A stretch of DNA of 18,643 nucleotides from Actinomycetota bacterium (lineage in GTDB: Bacteria; Actinomycetota; Humimicrobiia; Humimicrobiales; Humimicrobiaceae), in the NCBI GenBank assembly GCA_028695395.1, contig JAQVJB010000008.1:12009-30651 (forward strand). Reading direction: 5' to 3'. A program made the translations under genes and the position numbers. This document shows, piece after piece, positions 7,863 through 13,450 of this stretch (positions are counted from its first letter, which is position 1; every line of letters starts with the position of its first letter). Below the pieces are notes generated by a model that worked only from the letters and a program-made list of their open reading frames with translations, was not told the origin of the DNA and made no database searches.

Positions 7863-8117
7863 TCATTCTCGTATCATAGCAGTGCCGCATTTTGGACAAA
7901 CAATCTGGCTGCAGGGCACACCCTGCTGGTGCTGTGCTTTTTCTCCACAACTGGGGCATACACAATTGCCTCCAATACCGGCACCCTGGCCGCCCATTCT
8001 TCCCTGTCCTGCACCTCTGCCCATTCCGCCGCCGCTTCCTGCGCCGGCTCCTCTTCCTAAACCTCTTCCTGTCCCCGGACCCTGTCCGGCGGGACCTGTT
8101 CCGTCTCCTCTTGGCAT
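7863..8117 (-). CDS. Gly-rich small protein with DUF5320-like N-terminus and zinc ribbon
   Basis: This 84-residue protein has two parts. The N-terminus (MPRGDGTGPAGQGPGTGR) nearly matches that of the DUF5320 protein at 11570-11980 and runs into a Gly/Arg/Ala-rich low-complexity stretch to about residue 50. The C-terminus holds a zinc-ribbon-like pair, CPSCG (Cys54/57) and CPKCG (Cys74/77), plus Cys52 and Cys69. I start it at the ATG at 8117, because AAAGGAGGGAAA lies directly upstream; the frame extends eight codons further to 8141, but that start would place the Shine-Dalgarno inside the gene. It sits between two NifX-like genes (69 bp and 34 bp gaps), suggesting a structural or metal-binding accessory. 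The function is unknown. Confidence 0.85.
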   Translation of the reverse strand: MPRGDGTGPAGQGPGTGRGLGRGAGAGSGGGMGRGAGQGRMGGQGAGIGGNCVCPSCGEKAQHQQGVPCSQIVCPKCGTAMIRE

Positions 8118-8186
8118 TTTCCCTCCTTTAATAGCTGACATTATCGTTATATTAAACTTTTATTATCCTAAACCTGCTGGTGCCTG

Positions 8187-8573
8187 TTAATCATCTTGCA
8201 AATGGTGGCACTCATCCTTTTCAATCCCAATACCCTTTCCGCTTCCAGGCTGACAGATACTGTCTCCTTCTTCAAGAGCAGAATTTAAGTATGCATTCAC
8301 TGCATCATCAGCAGCTCCTTCGATTCCTACAAAACAACCTATCTCGTATTGACGGAAAAGCTCTCTGGCACGCATTCCCATGCCGCCTGTTATTATTAAA
8401 TCCACACCTTTGTTTTTTAAAAAATCAGGAATTACACCAACATCATGGCCAGGATTTTCCAATATCTCTTTACCCTTTATTTTTTTATCTTCAATATCAT
8501 AAACCGTAAATTGCGGACTTCTCCCGAAATGCGGAAAAACCATATTTCCTTCAGTAGTAACTGCTATTTTCAA
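8187..8573 (-). CDS. Second NifX/NafY-type cofactor-family protein
   Basis: This 128-residue paralogue of the NifX-like protein at 7457-7828 has the family fold signature: MKIAVTTEGNMVFPHFGRSPQF, with HFGRSPQF replacing RFGRCPYF, then VDLIITGGMGMRARELF and IGCFVGIEGAADDAVNAYL. The C-terminus ends in an acidic tail containing CHHLQDD, a possible metal ligand group. The start is TTG at 8573, supported by AGAGGAGGG five to six bases upstream. It follows the radical SAM gene by 102 bp. Family knowledge indicates binding or transfer of a metal-sulfur cofactor; which metal cannot be read from the sequence. The loss of the motif cysteine relative to its paralogue suggests that the two proteins are not interchangeable. 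Confidence 0.87.
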   Translation of the reverse strand: MKIAVTTEGNMVFPHFGRSPQFTVYDIEDKKIKGKEILENPGHDVGVIPDFLKNKGVDLIITGGMGMRARELFRQYEIGCFVGIEGAADDAVNAYLNSALEEGDSICQPGSGKGIGIEKDECHHLQDD

Positions 8574-8675
8574 AATACCCTCCTCTTAATCTTTTTTCTG
8601 TTTCATAATCTTTGCTTTTATTATCAAAATTTATTTACTCAATCATTTTCATCAATTTTTATCCATTATTATCCT

Positions 8676-9632
8676 CTATCTTTTCAGAAAAAATAATTTT
8701 TCTTTCCCTTTAATATCATAATATACCTTATCTTCGTTTATAAGATAGGTAAGCATCTTTATTGACTCATTGATATTAATATTTAAGCTTTGGCTTATAT
8801 CTTTTGCAGAGGACGGGCGCCTATTGATGATGTCCAGTATTTTTGCCAGAAGATCTTCCTCATGGATGTGTTTAATGGCATTTCCATGTCCCTTTGATAT
8901 TTTTATTATTTCTGTTTTGCCAGGAAGCAATGACATAAATTTTTCTGTCTGCTTGTCAGAAGATTTTAACAAGCCGTATGATTCAGGAAGCCTGAAGGGA
9001 TTATTTAAATGGATTTTTTTAACCTTATCGTAAAAGAACGGTATCTCATCAAATAATGTCTTAAAATTTTCAAAAGATTCATCACTGTCGTTCAGACCTT
9101 TAAGAAGCATTATCTCAATTAATATTTTACCTTCATATTTGCTGAAGAATTTCTTAATACCCTCAACAAAGGAAGCAAATGTAATACTTCTGTGCGGCTT
9201 GTTTATTTTTTTGAAAGCAGCTTCATCTGAAGCATCTATAGATATTTTTACTGCATCAGAAATTGACACTGCATCAATAATGCTATCACTGGAAAACCCG
9301 CTTCCGTTTGTAAGGACTATTACAGGTATGCTGGTTAGCTGCTTCGTAATCCTTATCAAATCATTCAAATCTGATGAAAGAGTCGGTTCACCTGAACCGG
9401 CAAAGGTAATATAGTCAATCCTGGACGTACCGTCTATTATCCGTTTAAGTTCAGACTTAAAATTCTCAAAATCTATATCAACATATCTTTTGACATCTGT
9501 AGTTTTGGTACTGGTTTTTCCAAGCTGACAATATATACAGTCAAAACTGCAGATCTTGTAAGGTGTAAGATCTATTCCCAGGGAATACCCGAATCTTCTT
9601 GAGAATACCGGTCCGTAAAATATGTTTTCCAT
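8676..9632 (-). CDS. Radical SAM protein with C-terminal helix-turn-helix-like domain
   Basis: This 318-residue radical SAM enzyme has a CSFDCIYC cluster motif (Cys28, 32, 35) that binds the 4Fe-4S cluster and S-adenosylmethionine. It also has the SAM-binding segment AGSGEPTLSSDL and an early GPVFSRRFGYSLGIDL segment typical of the COG0731-like branch. The last 60 or so residues (ILDIINRRPSSAKDIS onward) resemble a winged helix used in some members for substrate or nucleic acid contact. It lies between the MBL gene (19 bp upstream) and a NifX-like gene (102 bp downstream). That position suggests maturation of a cofactor or partner, but the substrate is unknown. The ATG follows AAGGAAAATTTA. 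It lacks NifB-specific features that I could recognise. Confidence 0.85.
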   Translation of the reverse strand: MENIFYGPVFSRRFGYSLGIDLTPYKICSFDCIYCQLGKTSTKTTDVKRYVDIDFENFKSELKRIIDGTSRIDYITFAGSGEPTLSSDLNDLIRITKQLTSIPVIVLTNGSGFSSDSIIDAVSISDAVKISIDASDEAAFKKINKPHRSITFASFVEGIKKFFSKYEGKILIEIMLLKGLNDSDESFENFKTLFDEIPFFYDKVKKIHLNNPFRLPESYGLLKSSDKQTEKFMSLLPGKTEIIKISKGHGNAIKHIHEEDLLAKILDIINRRPSSAKDISQSLNININESIKMLTYLINEDKVYYDIKGKEKLFFLKR

Positions 9633-9651
9633 TAAATTTTCCTTTATTTTT

Positions 9652-10548
9652 TTATAATTTAATTTTCAGGCCAGTCTTGCCGAATTCGCATTTGTCTTTA
9701 TATTCATTTTTAAGCAGGCATGAAGCATTAAATCCCGTACAGTGCATTGGAACTATTTTTATTATTTTGAACTTTCTAAATTCTGTTAAAACTTTTTTCA
9801 GGAAATCCTCATTTTCACCTACAAGATGAAATCCTCCAATTATAATTTTTGGGCTTGAATATTTATTATCATTAATAGTCTTTTTATTGTCTTTAAGTAT
9901 TGATTTTTCTTTTATTTCTTCTGAATGATGCAGAATATTTATTATACCCCTGTGAGCACATCCGGTTACAATCATATTGATTTCTTTTTTAAAATAATAT
10001 AGCGAAATCTCATCTGACATGTCGTCATTAACAGTAATGCCATTTTCATTTTTAAAAAAATGGTTTTTTTCTCCCGGATTAAAAAAATCCCTTTTTACTG
10101 CTCCGCTTAAAAAAATATTTTTATTGATTTCAAAGGGTTGTTCTATAAATTTGAAAACTGCTCCATGTTCCTCAAAATCCTGCTTTCTGCCTTTAATGCC
10201 GACAAATCTGTATCCTTCCTTGCTATCCCCTTTTTTTGCCCCGGCTAATTTATTTTCAAATATTTTTGAACTGCAGAAAACATCAGTATCTTTCCCGATA
10301 TATTTAAGTACATCCATAAGGCCGCCTGTATGGTCATAATGGCCGTGGCTGATTATTATTTTCTTGGTTTCTTTTAAATCGATGCCAAGATTTTCAGCAT
10401 TTCTTATGAGTTGGCCGCTTTGCCCGCAGTCAAAAAGTATTTTATCATTTCCTGACTCTATAAAAAGCGACAAGCCATGCTCTGCTTTTAATCCTGATAC
10501 ATAAACACTATTATCGATTAATGAAGTTATTTTAATTTCCGGAATCAT
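9652..10548 (-). CDS. Metallo-beta-lactamase-fold protein, COG1237-like
   Basis: This 298-residue metallo-hydrolase-fold protein has the di-metal motif SHGHYDHTGG (His68, His70, Asp72, His73), a GCAHRGIINIL segment with another ligand His, and a C-terminal PMHCTGF motif. Together they resemble the COG1237 branch, annotated in some genomes as a dihydropterin-type phosphate synthase or simply MBL fold. The substrate is not predictable. It follows mrp by 55 bp and precedes the radical SAM gene by 19 bp in the same direction. MBL-fold proteins are frequent neighbours of Mrp/NifX-type clusters in anaerobes. The ATG at 10548 has no obvious Shine-Dalgarno sequence (ATATACT precedes it), unlike its neighbours, so the start is less certain than the family. 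Confidence 0.82.
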   Translation of the reverse strand: MIPEIKITSLIDNSVYVSGLKAEHGLSLFIESGNDKILFDCGQSGQLIRNAENLGIDLKETKKIIISHGHYDHTGGLMDVLKYIGKDTDVFCSSKIFENKLAGAKKGDSKEGYRFVGIKGRKQDFEEHGAVFKFIEQPFEINKNIFLSGAVKRDFFNPGEKNHFFKNENGITVNDDMSDEISLYYFKKEINMIVTGCAHRGIINILHHSEEIKEKSILKDNKKTINDNKYSSPKIIIGGFHLVGENEDFLKKVLTEFRKFKIIKIVPMHCTGFNASCLLKNEYKDKCEFGKTGLKIKL

Positions 10549-10603
10549 AGTATATTTTTATTTTCTTCAGAAATTTTTAATTTAATAAAGACCGCTAAAA
10601 ATA

Positions 10604-11440
10604 TTATAATACAGATTTTAAAATTATTTTTTCTCCTATAATATTAAAAGCATCTGCTATCGGTGATTTATTTTTGCTTGAAATAAATGTTTCTCCGATA
10701 TCGCTAAGCTTTACAACTTCAGGGTCCATAGGTATCTTCCCAAGGAATTCTATTTTCATTTCCTCAGAGGTTTTCTCTGCAATACCGGTTCCGAATAACT
10801 CTATTTCCTTATTGCAGTGAGGGCATATAAGACCGCTCATATTTTCAACCAAGCCGATATAAGGAATATTCAATGTTTGAGCAAAAATTATACTTTTTCT
10901 TGCATCAAGTATCGATACTTCCTGAGGGGTAGTTATTACTATTGCGCCCCTTATATCTTTAATAAGCTGTATTGCGCTTAAAGGTTCATCTCCGGTCCCC
11001 GGAGGAGAATCAATAATTAAATAATCAAGTTCCCCCCAGTCAACATCTGATAGAAACTGCTTTATAAGTTTCATTTTAAGAGGACCCCGCCATATTAATG
11101 GTGTATCCGGGTCTCCTATTACAGATGCGGTGCTTATGACTTTCAGATTTTTATCTGTCAGCAAAGGTTTTATTTTGCCATTATCCTTATCCTGCGTAAG
11201 ACCTTTACTCCCAAGTCCGAGCATTTTATTTACATTAGGACCGTGTATGTCTACATCAAGAAGGCCGGCTTTGTACCCTTTTTGAGCAAGGTAATTAGCA
11301 AGATTTACTGAAAAGGTAGTTTTACCGACCCCTCCTTTACCGCTTAAAACAATGAACTTATTCTTTATTTTTGATATGTTTTCCGTTATTGCTTTGTTTT
11401 CTTCTTCTATCTTATTCATCATTTCATCATTTTGCTGCAT
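10604..11440 (-). CDS. mrp: Mrp/NBP35-family iron-sulfur cluster carrier ATPase
   Basis: This cytoplasmic P-loop ATPase of 278 residues binds and transfers Fe-S clusters in the Mrp/ApbC/NBP35 family. A charged N-terminal extension of about 28 residues precedes VLSGKGGVGKTT (Walker A, 31-42). LLDVDIHGPNV (60-70), LIIDSPPGTGDEP (141-153) and ENMSGLICPHC with the bridging CxxC (Cys206, Cys209) are diagnostic. In Desulfovibrio an Mrp domain is fused to an orange-protein domain (MrpORP); here the Mrp and NifX/ORP-like domains are separate genes. It is the first gene of the compact run that ends at 5742 and follows a strong terminator. The ATG has a weak AAGAA upstream; a second possible start lies a few codons in (MMNKIEEENK). 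Confidence 0.92.
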   Translation of the reverse strand: MQQNDEMMNKIEEENKAITENISKIKNKFIVLSGKGGVGKTTFSVNLANYLAQKGYKAGLLDVDIHGPNVNKMLGLGSKGLTQDKDNGKIKPLLTDKNLKVISTASVIGDPDTPLIWRGPLKMKLIKQFLSDVDWGELDYLIIDSPPGTGDEPLSAIQLIKDIRGAIVITTPQEVSILDARKSIIFAQTLNIPYIGLVENMSGLICPHCNKEIELFGTGIAEKTSEEMKIEFLGKIPMDPEVVKLSDIGETFISSKNKSPIADAFNIIGEKIILKSVL

Positions 11441-11475
11441 TTTTATTCTTAAAAGATATATTTTTAATATATAAT

Positions 11476-11481
11476 ATTATA
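11476..11481 (-). promoter_or_regulatory. Possible -10 element for mrp and the downstream run
   Basis: The minus strand reads AGAACTATAATATT 35 bases before the mrp ATG, with TATAAT at 11476-11481. No good -35 is present at 17 bp (TTCATG, inside the terminator stem). GAACTAT here also matches half of the operator found upstream of the DUF5320 and flavin reductase genes, but the other half is missing. Confidence 0.3.
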
Positions 11482-11489
11482 GTTCTAAT

Positions 11490-11532
11490 ATAAAAATACA
11501 TGAATAGGCATTCTCATGCTGCCTATTCATGT
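11490..11532 (-). terminator. Strong intrinsic terminator between DUF5320 gene and mrp
   Basis: A perfect 13-bp inverted repeat (ACATGAATAGGCA at 11498-11510, TGCCTATTCATGT at 11520-11532) encloses a 9-base loop. On the minus strand it is followed by ATTTTTATAT. It would end the DUF5320 transcript 38 bases after its stop codon, or act as an attenuator for mrp. Confidence 0.8.
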
Positions 11533-11569
11533 TATATTCAGTTTAAGATAAGCATATATTTTTTATCAA

Positions 11570-11980
11570 CTATTTCTTTTCCTGTTTTTCGTTCTTTTCC
11601 AGTTCATTGAGCCTGTTTTCAATATCTGATATCTGGCTTTTTAAAAACTCTGCCTGGTCTTTTAAAAACACTTTTTCATCTTCTGCCGCTTCGAACTGGG
11701 AAGCGCCCTGAAAAGGGTATGGTGCTGCTCCCTGGTATGAACCCCATGCAGGCATTCCTGCATTTGCTCTGTACCATCCGGGAAGACCTGTAGCATAATA
11801 CATATTTCTATAACCTCTTCCTCTTCCAAAGCCGCCTCCGAAAGATCTGTTTCCACCAAAAGCACCTCTGCCTCCTATCGGGTTTGCATAGCCTGGTACA
11901 GAATACCCGGCACAATAGCCTGCTGCTCTTCCCGTCATAGGTCCCATTCCAGCTGGTCCTGTTCCGTCTCCTCTTGGCAT
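11570..11980 (-). CDS. DUF5320 family Gly-rich protein with C-terminal coiled coil
   Basis: This 136-residue protein starts MPRGDGTGPAGMGPMTGR, the DUF5320 signature, then has a Gly/Tyr/Arg-rich low-complexity region (about 19-90). The charged, heptad-like tail from about residue 97 to 130 (VFLKDQAEFLKSQI then ENRLNELEKNE) predicts a coiled coil and hence oligomerisation. Cys23 is the only cysteine. The ATG is set by GGAGGTAAAATT. The gene has its own consensus promoter with two operators and its own terminator, so it is probably a tightly regulated single-gene unit. DUF5320 proteins are common next to NifX/Mrp/DUF134 genes in anaerobes, and no biochemical function is established that I know of. 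Confidence 0.87.
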   Translation of the reverse strand: MPRGDGTGPAGMGPMTGRAAGYCAGYSVPGYANPIGGRGAFGGNRSFGGGFGRGRGYRNMYYATGLPGWYRANAGMPAWGSYQGAAPYPFQGASQFEAAEDEKVFLKDQAEFLKSQISDIENRLNELEKNEKQEKK

Positions 11981-12027
11981 AATTTTACCTCCTGTAAATA
12001 ATTTTAAAAGTTTGAACTTAATATAAA

Positions 12028-12067
12028 TGAACTATGGTTCGATATTATTATAATGAACCATAGTTCA
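12028..12067. promoter_or_regulatory. Paired palindromic operators GAACYATRGTTC at the DUF5320 promoter
   Basis: TGAACTATGGTTC (12028-12040) and its exact inverse GAACCATAGTTCA (12055-12067) form a 13-bp perfect inverted repeat with a 14-bp spacer. Each arm is itself a near-palindrome, so each can be read as one dimer site, with centres 26 bp apart. One arm fills the -35/-10 spacer and the other covers the predicted start of transcription. A related copy lies at 12746-12757 before the flavin reductase gene. Confidence 0.85.
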
Positions 12068-12075
12068 CTTGTCAA
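12040..12075 (-). promoter_or_regulatory. Consensus sigma70-type promoter of the DUF5320 gene
   Basis: On the minus strand the -35 is TTGACA (12070-12075) and the -10 is TATAAT (12047-12052), separated by exactly 17 bp; both hexamers are perfect. Transcription should begin near 12040, about 60 bases before the ATG. So strong a promoter in a region packed with palindromic operators implies that repression sets expression. Confidence 0.88.
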
Positions 12076-12107
12076 GATAATATTTATTTTTCTATAAAAA
12101 CAATTTA

Positions 12108-12665
12108 TTACTGCTTATTTGAAAATCCCCTTTTGGCAAGACATTTTCCAAGAGCAAAATATCCTTTGTTAAGATATGCAAATGTATCTAATTTTTCAAC
12201 AGATACTGCTCCGGAATCATCCAAAATACTGTCATCGATTATACAATTGACAACTTCTCCGAATATGATATTGCCTCCGCCTACTTTTACCATATCAACG
12301 ACCTTACATTCATAATTTATCGGGCATTCCTGAATTAATTTAGGCCTTATAATATTTGAGTCAATCTTAGTAAAGCCTGCCTTTTCAAATTTATTTATTT
12401 CTTCACCGCTATTTTCACCGCAGAAATCTGCTTTCTCTAATATTGAAGAATCAGGAATGTTCAAACCAAATTCTTTAGTCTGGCTTATAAGCTTGTATGA
12501 ATATTTTTCACCGCCTATGGAAATCATTACAATGGGAGGGACCCTTGATGCATTGCTTGTCCATGCAATTGTGATGATATTATCATTTCCTTCAGCATCA
12601 CAGCATGTAACAAGAGCTATCGGCTGAGGATAAGATATGTTGGAAGGATTAATATTTTTTTTCAT
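12108..12665 (-). CDS. Flavin reductase-like, FMN-binding split-barrel protein (flavoredoxin type)
   Basis: This 185-residue protein of the flavin reductase/FMN-binding split-barrel family would bind FMN in the cytoplasm and pass electrons from NAD(P)H or a protein partner. Recognisable segments are YPQPIALVTCCDAEGNDN, TIAWTSNASRVPPIVMISIG (flavin contact strand) and KEFGLNIPDSSILEKADFCG. The length matches flavoredoxin-like members. AGGAG lies upstream of the ATG. It has its own promoter with an operator just after the predicted start of transcription, and the same operator controls the downstream DUF5320 gene, so the two are probably co-regulated. Whether it acts in oxygen defence, disulfide reduction or electron supply to the ORP proteins cannot be told. 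Confidence 0.87.
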   Translation of the reverse strand: MKKNINPSNISYPQPIALVTCCDAEGNDNIITIAWTSNASRVPPIVMISIGGEKYSYKLISQTKEFGLNIPDSSILEKADFCGENSGEEINKFEKAGFTKIDSNIIRPKLIQECPINYECKVVDMVKVGGGNIIFGEVVNCIIDDSILDDSGAVSVEKLDTFAYLNKGYFALGKCLAKRGFSNKQ

Positions 12666-12745
12666 AGATACTCCTGTCTGAACTTTTTAATAATCTTTAT
12701 TTAAACATTTATTAATCTTCATTAAATGAAAAATAGCATTTTTAT

Positions 12746-12757
12746 GAGCTATGGTTC
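12746..12757. promoter_or_regulatory. Third operator copy, upstream of the flavin reductase gene
   Basis: GAGCTATGGTTC differs by one base from the 12029-12040 arm (GAACTATGGTTC) and keeps the flanking T and A. It lies about 81 bp before the ATG and roughly +4 to +15 relative to the predicted transcription start, a position suited to repression. Confidence 0.72.
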
Positions 12758-12760
12758 AAT

Positions 12761-12797
12761 ACAATTTATTATATTTTTAATTGGGAGTAATTTGCAA
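12761..12797 (-). promoter_or_regulatory. Promoter of the flavin reductase gene
   Basis: The minus strand has TTGCAA (-35, 12792-12797), an 18-bp spacer and TATAAT (-10, 12768-12773). Transcription would start near 12761, directly before the operator at 12746-12757. The -35 is one mismatch-pair weaker than that of the DUF5320 promoter. Confidence 0.6.
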
Positions 12798-12798
12798 G

Positions 12799-12839
12799 TA
12801 AAAAATAAGGGATTATAAGGTTTGAAATTACTATAATCC
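12799..12839 (-). terminator. Intrinsic terminator of the DUF134 gene
   Basis: GGATTATA (12810-12817) and TATAATCC (12832-12839) form an 8-bp stem with a 14-base loop; on the minus strand the stem is followed by CTTATTTTTTA. The stem overlaps the DUF134 stop codon, so the DUF134 message ends before the flavin reductase promoter. Confidence 0.65.
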
Positions 12840-13319
12840 TCCGCGCCAGTCTCTTCTGCCGTGATGATGGGCTCTTCCCCTGCCCTGCTTTTTCAGGATA
12901 TCTTCCATATTTTCAATATCTTCTTCATTGCAGCTGGGACAATTTTCCTCGGTTCTTATATTCTTTTTTCTTTCATCGATTTTTAAATCCCATTCATAGC
13001 CGCATTTACGGCATCTGTAGGCATTGTTGACAAAAATAAAACTGCCGCCTTCAATACTGATTGCATATCCATTTATGATAGCGCTTCCTATTTTTTTATG
13101 GGCGCTATCAAGAAGCCTGGTAAACGTAGGTCTTGAGATCTGCATGCTTTTAGCTGATTCAAGATGATTTAAATTTTCTATGTCCACAAGCCTTACTGCT
13201 TCATATTCATCAATAGTAAGATTTACTGTTTCAAGCTTGGAAGCAGGTACTCCGGCAGGTTTAAAAAAATAAAACCTTGGCGGATAGAGCACTCTTCTTT
13301 GTTTCTTTGGCTTTACCAT
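12831..13319 (-). CDS. DUF134 (UPF0251) DNA-binding protein with C-terminal zinc ribbon
   Basis: This 162-residue protein is of the DUF134/UPF0251 family and has a sigma70-region-4-like helix-turn-helix. The N-terminal half holds the family signature: RRVLYPPRFYFFKPAG then LTIDEYEAVRLVDIENL and the recognition helix segment QISRPTFTRLLDSAHKKI. Cys103/106 (CRKCG) and Cys127/130 (CPSCN) make a zinc-ribbon-like domain. The C-terminus is basic and His-rich (GRAHHHGRRDWRGG). It sits directly upstream of the flavin reductase and DUF5320 genes, whose promoters carry palindromic operators, so it is the likeliest local regulator; that link is inferred. The ATG has no clear Shine-Dalgarno sequence. Family members are not well characterised to my knowledge. 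Confidence 0.88.
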   Translation of the reverse strand: MVKPKKQRRVLYPPRFYFFKPAGVPASKLETVNLTIDEYEAVRLVDIENLNHLESAKSMQISRPTFTRLLDSAHKKIGSAIINGYAISIEGGSFIFVNNAYRCRKCGYEWDLKIDERKKNIRTEENCPSCNEEDIENMEDILKKQGRGRAHHHGRRDWRGGL

Positions 13320-13365
13320 AATTTTATTAAGTATTTCAAGTATTAAGTCATTGATAATTAAAATA

Positions 13366-13378
13366 CCTTTAAATTATA
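13366..13378 (-). promoter_or_regulatory. Possible promoter of the DUF134 gene
   Basis: The minus strand shows TATAAT (13373-13378) with a weak TTAAAA 17 bp upstream, placing transcription start near 13366 and leaving a 5' leader of about 46 bases. The leader holds a direct repeat of ATACTT but not the GAACYATRGTTC operator. Confidence 0.4.
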
Positions 13379-13407
13379 ACAGATTATTTATCTTCTTTTA
13401 AAAATAA

Positions 13408-13437
13408 ATAAAAAGCGGGCTATTTCTGGAGAAATGC
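13408..13437 (-). terminator. Possible terminator after the aldolase gene
   Basis: The minus strand folds GCATTTC against GAAATAGC with one bulged base and a 4-base loop (13419-13437), followed by CCGC and then CTTTTTATTT. The position 14 bases after the stop fits, but the spacing between stem and T run is irregular. Confidence 0.4.
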
Positions 13438-13450
13438 AGATAAGAAATTA

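Noticed and set aside
8118..8141. Eight-codon upstream extension of the zinc-ribbon protein
   Set aside because: The strong AAAGGAGGG lies inside this extension and points to the ATG at 8117, which also gives the conserved MPRGDG N-terminus.
7882..8190. Pro-rich plus-strand open frames opposite the Gly-rich zinc-ribbon gene
   Set aside because: They are the antisense of a GC-rich Gly/Arg coding stretch; no Shine-Dalgarno sequence and no family resemblance, while the minus-strand gene has a clear start and zinc-ribbon motifs.
5742..9632. Nitrogen fixation cluster suggested by NifX-like and radical SAM genes
   Set aside because: No nifHDK, nifE/N or recognisable nifB is present, and the COG1149 pair plus Mrp fits an ORP-type cluster better.
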